Assembly (NCBI RefSeq): GCF_938031315.1
Contig: NZ_CALHHT010000445.1
Location: forward strand, 1 to 16,609
Length of the DNA stretch: 16,609 nucleotides
Source of the DNA: an uncultured Campylobacter sp.
Lineage (GTDB): Bacteria > Campylobacterota > Campylobacteria > Campylobacterales > Campylobacteraceae
Reading direction: 5' to 3'
The stretch's first letter is position 1. Every line of letters begins with the position of its first letter. Shown here in pieces: positions 7,849 to 14,442 of this stretch. The notes beneath the pieces were generated by a model. That model had not been told where the DNA came from and searched no databases. It saw only the letters and a program-made list of their open reading frames with translations. Made by a program: the position numbers and the translations under genes.

Positions 7849-8607
7849 ATGAGTAAATTTGAAATTTTTAGATCCACCCTCGCCGTGATGATGGGCTACG
7901 TGCCGCTGGGGCTGGCGTTTGGTATCTACGGCATCAGCCAAGACCTGCCCGTATGGGCGCTCGCGCTAACATCGCTGCTGATCTACGCAGGCAGCGTGGA
8001 GTTCGTGCTGATCGCCTTCATCGTAACTCACGCCTCGCTCGTAGATACCTTCGTCGTGGCGTTTTTGCTAAATTTTCGCCATTTTTTCTATACGATGTCG
8101 CTACTGGACGAGCTGCGCTTCGTACGTCATAAAATTTACGCCGTGTATGCCCTTACCGACGAAACCTTTGCGCTGCTAAAAGCGCGCGCGTTTTTGCGCC
8201 CCGAGGAGCTTAGCAGCGAGCGACCCGTAACGCCGCAAAGGCTAGCGGAGCTTGATCTGCTCTATAATCTAACCGCGGTTTTAAATCAATCCTACTGGGT
8301 TGCGGGCGTCGTTACGGGGGCTGTTTTGGGGGCAAGCTTAAAGCTTGATTTTAGCGGGGTCGAGTTTAGCCTTACGGCGCTTTTTGCGATGCTAACCTAT
8401 GAGGTTTTTAAAGCAAATCCGCAATACAAAGTGCTATTGCTAGGATTTGCCTGCGCATTTGCGGGGCTTTTTATCTTTCCTGCAAAATACTTTTTATTCG
8501 GCACCCTGATTTTCGGCATTGCGGTACTGCTGCTCTTTCGTAAATACTTCGAGCGACCTTCGCGCGCGGGACGCAGGCTGCGAAAATTCTTAAAAAGGGG
8601 TAGGTAG
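7849..8607 (+). CDS. azlC: AzlC family branched-chain amino acid exporter subunit
   Basis: Large membrane subunit of an AzlCD-type exporter, which in characterised systems exports branched-chain amino acids or analogues such as azaleucine. The 252-residue product opens with the family pattern MMGYVPLGLAFGIYG (about 14-28). It continues through SLLIYAGSVEFVLIAFI and the conserved LLNFRHFFYTMSLL segment (about 74-87), with several further hydrophobic helices in the second half. The C-terminus is basic (RPSRAGRRLRKFLKRGR). The ATG follows AGGAAAG. Its TAG stop overlaps the GTG start of azlD by one base, which is the usual coupled arrangement of this pair. The substrate here is inferred from the family only. 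Confidence 0.88.
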   Translation: MSKFEIFRSTLAVMMGYVPLGLAFGIYGISQDLPVWALALTSLLIYAGSVEFVLIAFIVTHASLVDTFVVAFLLNFRHFFYTMSLLDELRFVRHKIYAVYALTDETFALLKARAFLRPEELSSERPVTPQRLAELDLLYNLTAVLNQSYWVAGVVTGAVLGASLKLDFSGVEFSLTALFAMLTYEVFKANPQYKVLLLGFACAFAGLFIFPAKYFLFGTLIFGIAVLLLFRKYFERPSRAGRRLRKFLKRGR

Positions 8608-8954
8608 TGGAAATTTTGCCCTATATCTTTCTGGCCTCGCTCGCTACGATTTTGACGCGATTTTTGCCGCTGCTGCTTTTTAAGAAAAAGACCGCGAGTC
8701 CAAGCTTATCGTATCTGCAGAAAAACTCGGGTCTTCTGATAATGGTCGTTTTGACGATTTACGCGTTTAAGACGATGTTGCCTAGCTTTTCGGGCGGGCG
8801 AGCTTTTAGCGCGGACGCGCTGCAAACAGCGGCGCTGCTATTTTGCCTAATTATGGCGTTTGTTGTGCATGCTAAATTTCGTAATTCCCTCGTTACGATA
8901 GCGCTTCCTACGCTAATGTATATGGCGGCGCTGCGCTTTTTATTAAATTATTGA
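8607..8954 (+). CDS. azlD: AzlD family small exporter subunit
   Basis: Small membrane partner of AzlC, about 100 residues in the family and 115 here. It starts with GTG at 8607, sharing one base with the azlC stop (TAGTG) and preceded by AAAGGGGTAGG. The protein is almost all hydrophobic, with about four segments. Typical features are the early ATILTRFLPLLLFKKK stretch (about 13-28), LLIMVVLTIYAFK, and the end TIALPTLMYMAALRFLLNY, which matches the AzlD pattern of a late ALPTLxYM segment. Function depends on AzlC. The two genes form a bicistronic unit. Confidence 0.87.
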   Translation: MEILPYIFLASLATILTRFLPLLLFKKKTASPSLSYLQKNSGLLIMVVLTIYAFKTMLPSFSGGRAFSADALQTAALLFCLIMAFVVHAKFRNSLVTIALPTLMYMAALRFLLNY

Positions 8955-8979
8955 TAAATTTATAAGTTAGTTTTCGATA

Positions 8980-9004
8980 AACTTCAAAAATTAATTTTTA
9001 AGTT
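8980..9004. terminator. AT-rich hairpin between azlD and the radical SAM gene
   Basis: AACTT-C-AAAAAT, loop TA, ATTTTT-AAGTT gives eleven pairs with a single bulged C. It sits 25 bases after azlD. All-AT stems of this type may act as weak bidirectional terminators, but the region is simply very AT-rich and the match may be chance. Confidence 0.3.
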
Positions 9005-9023
9005 TAAAAAAGGTTAAAGTTTT

Positions 9024-10376
9024 ATGAATTTTATCAGTCAAATGGTGCATAGCTTCGCCAAAAAATACGCCGCCGACACCATGCAAAAATCCCTCTACAA
9101 CTCCCTTAGAATCGACATCACGCAGGAAAATATCGCCAAAATTCCAAACACAGATAAAAAATATATGCTCTACATGCACGTGCCCTTCTGCCACACGTTT
9201 TGCCCGTACTGCTCCTTTCACAAATACGCCTACGAGCGCGGCGCGTGTAAGGCGTATTTCAGCGCGCTACGCACCGAGATGCAGCGCACGAAAGACGCAG
9301 GCTACGACTTTGAGACGCTTTATGTAGGCGGCGGCACGACGCTTATCGACGAGGAGGAGCTAGCGCGCACGCTGGAGCTTGCCAAGTCGCTTTTTAGCAT
9401 TAAAGAGGTTTCGTGCGAGAGCGACCCTAACCACATCGAGCCTGAGAGCTTGCTGCGATTTCGCGGGCTCATAGACCGCCTAAGCGTGGGGGTTCAGAGC
9501 TTTGATGACGATATTTTACGCAAAGCTTCGCGCTACGACAAATTCGGCTCGGGCGAAATTTTACAAGAAAAGCTATCCCGAGCGGTCGGAATTTTGCCGA
9601 TTTTAAGCCTAGATCTGATCTTTAACTTTCCGTTTCAAACTCGCGAAATTTTACTTCGCGACATCGAAGCGGCAAAAGCGGTGAAGCCCGAACAGATCAC
9701 GCTGTATCCGCTGATGAAATCGCCTTTGATGCGCGATCAAATAGCGCGAAGTCTCGGCGTTAGCAACATAGACCGCGAAGAGGAGTTTTACTCTATCATC
9801 TGCAAGGAATTTGCAAGCTGGCACCGCAGCAACGCATGGGCCTTTGCTCGCGAAAAATCAAATATGAGCGACGAGTATGTAGGCACAAACCACGAATACG
9901 TAGGCATCGGAAGCGGCGCTTTTAGTTTCTTAGGAGGCAGGCTGCTCGTAAATGCGTTTAACCTCGAAGAGTACGCAAGCAGGGTGCGCAAAAACGAAAG
10001 CACCGTAATCGCCACTTGCGATTTTAGCAGATCCGAGCGCGCGAAATATCTGTTTTTGACCGAGCTTTTCAACGGCGAGATCGACATCGCTAAATTTAAC
10101 GCCGCAAACGATCTAAACCTGCGCCGCGAACTGGGCAGAGAGCTTAGCCTGCTAAGGCTTGCAGGAGCCGTGCGGATCGAGGGCGAGATTATCCGCACGA
10201 CGGAATTCGGCGCGTATCTGTGCCTTGTTTTGATGAAGGAATTTTACACCGGCATGGACAAGGTGCGCGCAGCGTTTCGCGACGATGCCAAGATCAAGCG
10301 CGCAAAACAGCTCATCATCATGGACGAAAGCGAATCCGCCGCAGCTGGCGCGGCAAAAAGCGAGATAGCGTCGTAA
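9024..10376 (+). CDS. HemN/HemW-like radical SAM protein
   Basis: A 450-residue radical SAM enzyme of the coproporphyrinogen III oxidase-like superfamily. The SAM cluster motif is CHTFCPYC (Cys56, Cys60, Cys63) within MLYMHVPFC. It is followed by YVGGGTTLIDEEEL (about 100-113), the family pattern SVGVQSFDDDILR and DLIFNFPFQT. Genuine oxygen-independent HemN has a further cysteine two residues after the third cluster ligand; here that residue is phenylalanine, as in HemW. This argues for a haem chaperone or haem-handling role rather than the decarboxylase reaction. The GGGTT and SDPNHI variants also differ from textbook HemW (GGGTP, EANP), so it may be a separate paralogue, possibly of the ChuW/HutW haem-degradation type. 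The C-terminus is Ala-rich. The AAGG ribosome site is about ten bases from the ATG. It appears monocistronic. Confidence 0.75.
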   Translation: MNFISQMVHSFAKKYAADTMQKSLYNSLRIDITQENIAKIPNTDKKYMLYMHVPFCHTFCPYCSFHKYAYERGACKAYFSALRTEMQRTKDAGYDFETLYVGGGTTLIDEEELARTLELAKSLFSIKEVSCESDPNHIEPESLLRFRGLIDRLSVGVQSFDDDILRKASRYDKFGSGEILQEKLSRAVGILPILSLDLIFNFPFQTREILLRDIEAAKAVKPEQITLYPLMKSPLMRDQIARSLGVSNIDREEEFYSIICKEFASWHRSNAWAFAREKSNMSDEYVGTNHEYVGIGSGAFSFLGGRLLVNAFNLEEYASRVRKNESTVIATCDFSRSERAKYLFLTELFNGEIDIAKFNAANDLNLRRELGRELSLLRLAGAVRIEGEIIRTTEFGAYLCLVLMKEFYTGMDKVRAAFRDDAKIKRAKQLIIMDESESAAAGAAKSEIAS

Positions 10377-10383
10377 ATTTTGC

Positions 10384-10441
10384 GCCAGACCGCTACTAGC
10401 GCTTGAGCACACCCGCGACTTGAGCGCAAATATCGTCTGGC
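10384..10441. repeat. Inverted repeat downstream of the radical SAM gene
   Basis: GCCAGAC at 10384-10390 is complementary to GTCTGGC at 10435-10441, with a 44-base interior that contains a smaller GCGCT/AGCGC pairing and two copies of cttgagc. It sits just after the radical SAM stop and just before the base-composition change. No T run follows, so it is not a standard intrinsic terminator. Confidence 0.3.
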
Positions 10442-10490
10442 ATTTAAAACACAAACGAATTTTTGATTTCAAAATTTAGGAAGCGCCGCA

Positions 10491-10844
10491 ATGAAACGCA
10501 GAATGATCAAGCTATTCATTTTATTTCTGTTTTTTGTCCTTGTATTTGAGCTCGTCGGCAATCTTTTTAATTTCGGTCGCTTTCCGTTTCATAAAAGCTG
10601 CGAGGCGTTTATGATGATAAACCGCTATGATAGTGGGTATCCAAACGATAAGTGCATAATGCAGCTTATGGATCAGGGCAATAAAAGAGATCTTTCGCTA
10701 TATTACTATAAAACTAAATTTAATCTTGAGGAGCCCTTGTCCGAACTGGATGAAAAAGCTATAAAATTTTTAAATAGACCGGGGTGGAAGATAATCGACA
10801 TAAAGGAAGATGGCGTGGAAAAGAAATTTCTAATAAGCGATTAA
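10491..10844 (+). CDS. Small membrane-anchored protein of unknown function
   Basis: I do not recognise this 117-residue protein. It begins with a basic patch (MKRRMIK) and one strongly hydrophobic segment at about 8-27 (LFILFLFFVLVFELVGNLFN). There is no lipobox cysteine, so a single N-terminal membrane anchor or uncleaved signal with the rest in the periplasm is likely. The remainder is polar, with Cys39 and Cys54 that could form a disulfide. The end GWKIIDIKEDGVEKKFLISD looks like a beta hairpin. AGGAAG lies eight bases before the ATG. It is the first gene of the AT-rich array. A periplasmic immunity-like role is a guess from its neighbours only. Confidence 0.7.
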   Translation: MKRRMIKLFILFLFFVLVFELVGNLFNFGRFPFHKSCEAFMMINRYDSGYPNDKCIMQLMDQGNKRDLSLYYYKTKFNLEEPLSELDEKAIKFLNRPGWKIIDIKEDGVEKKFLISD

Positions 10845-10934
10845 ATTTAAATAGCAAAGAAGCCTTGCTTCAATTGCAATATCAAAGCCTAACAAATTGA
10901 GAATTTTAAAATTTATGAAATTAAAGGAGGAGCG

Positions 10935-11210
10935 ATGAATAATCTAAAGCTTATACAAAACTGGTATGCTTCCAAATGCGACGGAGAATGGGAGCATGAA
11001 TATGGCCTTACGCTAGAAACGGTCGATAATCCCGGTTGGTTGATTAAAATCGATGGCGAGAGCGGGAAAAAGCCGATCAAAATAAATATCGATAGAGATG
11101 ACGAGGATTGGTTTTTCATCAATGCCACGGAAAACGAACTCAAAGGAAGTTGCGGAGCTGAAAATTTAGAGGAATTATTGGAGCATGTGGTAAAATGGCT
11201 AACGGATTAA
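10935..11210 (+). CDS. Immunity protein of the Imm53 family
   Basis: A 91-residue acidic cytoplasmic protein that matches my recollection of the Imm53 family, predicted immunity proteins neutralising toxin domains of polymorphic toxin systems. The diagnostic run is the N-terminal IQNWYASKCDGEWEHEYG (residues 7-24), then LETVDNPGWLIKID (about 27-40) and the C-terminal pattern NELKGSCGAENLEELLEHVV. Length is normal for the family. The ribosome binding site AAAGGAGGAG is the strongest in the window. It stands 90 bases after the previous gene and 29 bases before the next. No cognate toxin gene is adjacent, so it is either an orphan immunity gene or guards against a toxin from neighbouring cells. 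The partner toxin cannot be named from the sequence. Confidence 0.85.
   Translation: MNNLKLIQNWYASKCDGEWEHEYGLTLETVDNPGWLIKIDGESGKKPIKINIDRDDEDWFFINATENELKGSCGAENLEELLEHVVKWLTD
11186..11196 (+). promoter_or_regulatory. Candidate extended -10 inside the Imm53 gene
   Basis: TGTGGTAAAAT, identical over 11 bases to the proposed promoter of the phosphate permease, lies near the 3' end of the Imm53 gene. It would start transcription about 37 bases before the ATG at 11240. It may be coincidence, since the gene also encodes HVVKW here. Confidence 0.3.
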
Positions 11211-11239
11211 AATTTAGCAAGACAAATAAAGGAGCTTAG

Positions 11240-11776
11240 ATGATCGAAGTAGAGATAAAAAACGAATCTTGCAAAAAGACCGAAGTTACGCTTGCAAATA
11301 TCGAAATTGTTAAGGACGCCGTAAAGGAATTCGCCTATAAAAGCTTTAAGGACAGTTATCTGTTTTTTGATATTTACGGCGAGATAGATAGGGACTTTCG
11401 CGTGCTTGGAGCAATCGGCGAAGGAGATGAAAACAATATCCGAAAAATAGATCTTAAAAAATATGAAAAAAGCTCCGTAGGCGCCACCGACATATCGCAA
11501 GATATAGAGGGCGCGAAATTCTGCACCTATTTCAAGCTGGATCAAAGTAAAATTTTAAAGCAAATATTATATTATATAGCCTATGAAAGATTTGAAGGCG
11601 GCTATTACGCAAAGGGTAAATTTATAGGCAAAAACAGAGACGATCTTATTTTTATCGGTATCTGCGGCGATGTAAAAAATTGCGCCGAAATAAAGAGCGT
11701 CGATTTAGATGAAATAATAAAAAGTATGCCCAAGCTCTCGGAATCAAATAATTTTTATATTAACGAGTTTATATGA
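11240..11776 (+). CDS. Unrecognised soluble protein in the immunity-like array
   Basis: I do not recognise this 178-residue protein. It has no signal peptide or membrane segment and is mixed alpha/beta with many Lys, Asp and Glu. Visible pieces are DSYLFFDIYGEIDRDFRVLG (about 35-54), the aromatic stretch ILKQILYYIAYERFEGGYY and a C-terminal DEIIKSMPKLSES helix. AAGGAG is five bases from the ATG. It follows the Imm53 gene by 29 bases and precedes the next gene by 66 bases, so co-transcription is likely. Size, composition and context suggest another immunity protein, but no residue pattern proves it. Base composition is AT-rich like its neighbours. Confidence 0.7.
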   Translation: MIEVEIKNESCKKTEVTLANIEIVKDAVKEFAYKSFKDSYLFFDIYGEIDRDFRVLGAIGEGDENNIRKIDLKKYEKSSVGATDISQDIEGAKFCTYFKLDQSKILKQILYYIAYERFEGGYYAKGKFIGKNRDDLIFIGICGDVKNCAEIKSVDLDEIIKSMPKLSESNNFYINEFI

Positions 11777-11842
11777 GATCAATCAAACGGATCGATGAGG
11801 TAAATTCTATCGGTAACCGATTAAATTTAGAAAGGAGATACT

Positions 11843-12475
11843 ATGAAATTTAAAATTTTGAAACCGAATGAACTATACGGCTGGGTTTTTAACAAAGATG
11901 AAGAACTTTATAAGGCTTTAGGATTTGATTGCTGGATGGATTCGTTTGTTCGCATATTAGCTAAAATTCCGGGTGCCAGGAAAAAAGATATTTTGGATTA
12001 CCTTGAATATGAAATCTTTGATTGGTACGAATGGTTTGAACTATATGGGATTATCCGAAGCGACTATATGCTAGCGGACGAAGATAACCCTGAAATTTCA
12101 GCCTATCCGACATATGCGGGAGAGTATTTCGGGGTAATGGGCCAACTATTTTTAGGGGGTATGATAGACTTCGGCATAGAGCGCGGAAATTTAAGAAAGA
12201 AATGGGCTGACTTCGATACGAATTTATCCAAGATCGATCTAGGTATGTCGCTTTATGAAAAGTGGATATATTTCAGGGATAATTTCTTTTTTGGATATAA
12301 ATTTTTAGAGGAGGACAAAATAACTCCCCAAGCAGAGATAACTTGGAAAGACCCTAACACATGGAGCAGATATAGCCATTGGATATGTATGACAAAGGCG
12401 GGCAAAGAGTATCGTGATAAAATTTTAAAGCCGAGGCTTTATGAAAAGTATAAAGATGTGAGTATAGAGGTGTAA
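11843..12475 (+). CDS. Unrecognised aromatic-rich protein in the immunity-like array
   Basis: A 210-residue soluble protein, not recognised. It is unusually rich in Trp, Tyr and Phe, for example YEIFDWYEWFELYG near residues 56-69 and WSRYSHWICMTKAGKEYRDK near the C-terminus. The centre has a glycine-rich hydrophobic run (GEYFGVMGQLFLGGMIDFG, about 93-111) that is too short and interrupted to be a convincing membrane helix. AAGGAG lies six bases before the ATG. It belongs to the same run of plus-strand genes. A role as an immunity protein is inferred only from context; many such proteins are larger acidic, aromatic-rich single domains. Confidence 0.68.
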   Translation: MKFKILKPNELYGWVFNKDEELYKALGFDCWMDSFVRILAKIPGARKKDILDYLEYEIFDWYEWFELYGIIRSDYMLADEDNPEISAYPTYAGEYFGVMGQLFLGGMIDFGIERGNLRKKWADFDTNLSKIDLGMSLYEKWIYFRDNFFFGYKFLEEDKITPQAEITWKDPNTWSRYSHWICMTKAGKEYRDKILKPRLYEKYKDVSIEV

Positions 12476-12545
12476 TTTAGCGATTACAAATAACGAAAAA
12501 TTTATTATGAACATGTTTAATCTAGCAAGCAAAAAAGGACTTTAA

Positions 12546-13343
12546 ATGACCATCTTACCAATATCAACCTTCGACAATGACTTACAAAGAGGCGATATTA
12601 TAAAATTTAACGACGATGAGCTTATGGTCTGCGATGAGCGATGTTTCTGGACAGAAAATCCTTGTCTTTTAAATTTAAAAGATAACAGATACTTTGAGCT
12701 TCCTAGCGAGATGCTATCAAGCAAAGCGGGATTTGTCGTGGACAAGGAGCAATTGATTCGTAATTTAGCAAATTTCGGCATCAATGCGAGCCCCCAGGAG
12801 GTATTTATATGCTCCGATAATTACCTTAGTAGCGATGAACTGAAAGATTACAAAGAAGACTGCGACGAAACAATCCCCGGTTTCAGACTGATAAAACCTA
12901 GGGATAAATTCGGACGCAATAGGCGCATAAAGACAAATTTGATAGAAAAGCTTAGTATTCCTCTCTTGAAATTTCGCGGAAAGATCAAGGTCGGAGATAT
13001 TATCGAATGTAGAAAATCCAGCTATCCATATGAGAAAAATGTAAGCTTTATCGTAGTAAAAGCAAAAGACGATGATGGGGTAAATTTTATAAAATTGATC
13101 GTAATTAGCGGCTACAAGGCAGGCTTATGGGTTCTGCCGTTTTTGTTTAAAACAGATAAAAATATGATAGAAGCAGACTGGCTAATTAAAAATTGGAAAT
13201 ATATTTTTTATAGGTGCTGTGATATAAGGCACACTTATGTAAATTTACAAAACCGAAAAGAGGTTTTAAATTTTACCGATAAGCAGTTGGAAAATTTTAT
13301 AAAAATAAAGCGAAAGAGATTAAAATTTAAATGGAAAAAGTAG
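12546..13343 (+). CDS. Unrecognised two-part protein with repeated GDII motif
   Basis: A 265-residue soluble protein, not recognised. It seems to have two related halves. Each opens with a GDII strand (LQRGDIIKFNDD near residue 14; IKVGDIIECRKS near 146), continues through short beta strands, and closes with a helix (VDKEQLIRNLANF and EADWLIKNWKYIF). The C-terminal tail is very basic (KIKRKRLKFKWKK). The likely ribosome site is AAAAAAGGA six bases before the ATG. A 70-base AT-rich gap separates it from the previous gene. A small frame starting at 13331 overlaps its 3' end. Function unknown; SH3-like beta barrels are common in immunity proteins, which is an inference. Confidence 0.68.
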   Translation: MTILPISTFDNDLQRGDIIKFNDDELMVCDERCFWTENPCLLNLKDNRYFELPSEMLSSKAGFVVDKEQLIRNLANFGINASPQEVFICSDNYLSSDELKDYKEDCDETIPGFRLIKPRDKFGRNRRIKTNLIEKLSIPLLKFRGKIKVGDIIECRKSSYPYEKNVSFIVVKAKDDDGVNFIKLIVISGYKAGLWVLPFLFKTDKNMIEADWLIKNWKYIFYRCCDIRHTYVNLQNRKEVLNFTDKQLENFIKIKRKRLKFKWKK

Positions 13344-13411
13344 ATAAGGATTTTAAAGCGAGCTTGTATAGTACCACGCAGCAAAAGGGCTTTGAAAGGT
13401 GGCGGCAATGA
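13331..13411 (+). CDS. Possible 26-residue peptide overlapping two genes
   Basis: ATG at 13331, inside the end of the previous gene, opens a 26-codon frame whose TGA at 13409-13411 overlaps the ATG of the next gene (ATGA). The second half reads ASLYSTTQQKGFERWRQ, which looks more protein-like than random AT-rich sequence. No convincing ribosome site precedes it. It could be a coupling leader peptide or a leftover of a lost array gene. Confidence 0.3.
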   Translation: MEKVDKDFKASLYSTTQQKGFERWRQ

Positions 13412-13884
13412 TAAAAAGCATTATAGATCCAACTAATTTCGATATAGAATTTAGAAAAATAAGCAGAAATAAAAGAGGCGTAGCCAGATCAAGAATAGAT
13501 TTTGAAAATATCGATGTCGAGGCTAAAATTAGATTAATTATGTTTCTAATTTCAAAAGCAAGCCACTTAGATAGCATAGTTTATAGAATTCTTTTTTGGG
13601 AAAGAGATGAGAAAATAGAGGAGTATCTTCTTAAAAATATGAAGGGGCAATACACAAAAGCTAAGCCTTATAAAAACGGCGCCAGAGCGGGCGTTATCTT
13701 TATAAAAGAAAAGGCGCTTGAGCCAAATTTTTTGAGATCCATACTGCTGCGCCATTTTAATTTTGAGCTGGCAAAAGAGCCCTCTTTGAACATTAGAGTT
13801 CAGTTAGCCGTAAACAATAAAGAGAAATTTTCGATTTTATTTGATATATACGATGACCGAGGCTGCTATGTGTATTACTTTTAA
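13408..13884 (+). CDS. Unrecognised basic protein in the immunity-like array
   Basis: A 158-residue soluble protein, not recognised. ATG 13408 is chosen because AAAGG is eight bases upstream; the GTG at 13399 would overlap that site. It has a Lys/Arg-rich N-terminal part (RKISRNKRGVARSRID), a hydrophobic helix (KIRLIMFLISKASHLDSIVY, about 41-60) and beta-rich C-terminal segments ending in FDIYDDRGCYVYYF. Unlike most neighbours it is not strongly acidic. Its ATG overlaps the stop of a possible 26-residue frame (ATGA). The next gene starts 34 bases later behind a candidate promoter. Immunity function is inferred only from context. Confidence 0.66.
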   Translation: MIKSIIDPTNFDIEFRKISRNKRGVARSRIDFENIDVEAKIRLIMFLISKASHLDSIVYRILFWERDEKIEEYLLKNMKGQYTKAKPYKNGARAGVIFIKEKALEPNFLRSILLRHFNFELAKEPSLNIRVQLAVNNKEKFSILFDIYDDRGCYVYYF

Positions 13885-13889
13885 AATTT

Positions 13890-13895
13890 TATAAT
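13890..13895 (+). promoter_or_regulatory. Candidate internal -10 promoter
   Basis: A perfect TATAAT lies 23 bases before the ATG at 13919, right after the stop of the preceding gene and before the ribosome site AAGGAAGGA. This could make the right half of the array an independent unit. No -35 box is evident. Confidence 0.35.
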
Positions 13896-13918
13896 GAAAA
13901 TATTTAAGGAAGGAAGAT

Positions 13919-14395
13919 ATGGCAATTTGGCAATGTGAGTTTTTTATTCTACCTAAAAGCGATACATACGATCTGCAATACGACCGGCAATATGGCAATA
14001 TAAAGCTCTTTGAAGACGATAAATATTGGAAAAAAGCAAAGATCAAAAAAGAGATATTTTCTGAAATTTCGCGCCTATTAAAGCCTGAAAAATCTTGGTC
14101 TAACGAAATAGATCTATATGGAAGCGAAAACGGCAATCGCTTAGAGGTGTTTTTTGATGCTAATAATATAATAGAGTCCGTTACGTTTCGTATCGATTTT
14201 AGATCCGAGTATGAAGCCGTATTAAGGGGCATAATATCATTGTGTGAGAAAAATGGCTTTTGCATTATAGACGGTAATTTAAATAATTTAAAATTATCCT
14301 TTAATGCTATAAAAGAGGCAATCAACAAATCCAAAAACAAAGAATTTTTTACAGAACTTGTTAGAAATAGTATAATAGGCGATAAAGACGAGTAG
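13919..14395 (+). CDS. Unrecognised acidic protein, probably cut short by a TAG codon
   Basis: A 158-residue soluble protein that I cannot place, with MAIWQCEFFILPKSD at the start. Other visible pieces are WSNEIDLYGSENGNRLEVFF (about 60-79) and VTFRIDFRSEYEAV (about 88-101), a pattern reminiscent of small immunity-type domains. The ribosome site AAGGAAGGA is strong. It ends at TAG 14393-14395. The same frame then stays open for 16 more codons (PIIEAVDDFKFKDDFK) and ends at TGA 14444-14446, overlapping the ATG of the next gene as ATGA. This suggests the ancestral protein was about 17 residues longer and that the TAG is a recent nonsense mutation or a sequence error. Whether the shortened protein works is unknown. 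Confidence 0.68.
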   Translation: MAIWQCEFFILPKSDTYDLQYDRQYGNIKLFEDDKYWKKAKIKKEIFSEISRLLKPEKSWSNEIDLYGSENGNRLEVFFDANNIIESVTFRIDFRSEYEAVLRGIISLCEKNGFCIIDGNLNNLKLSFNAIKEAINKSKNKEFFTELVRNSIIGDKDE

Positions 14396-14442
14396 CCCAT
14401 CATAGAAGCCGTAGATGATTTCAAATTTAAGGATGATTTTAA

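Noticed and set aside
10845..10934. Hairpin gaagc-ctt-gcttc between the first two array genes
   Set aside because: Five-pair stem with a three-base loop and no T run; not convincing as a terminator.
11773..11852. 26-codon frame starting at an ATGA overlap with the gene at 11240
   Set aside because: It runs through the ribosome site and start of the next gene and has no protein-like pattern.
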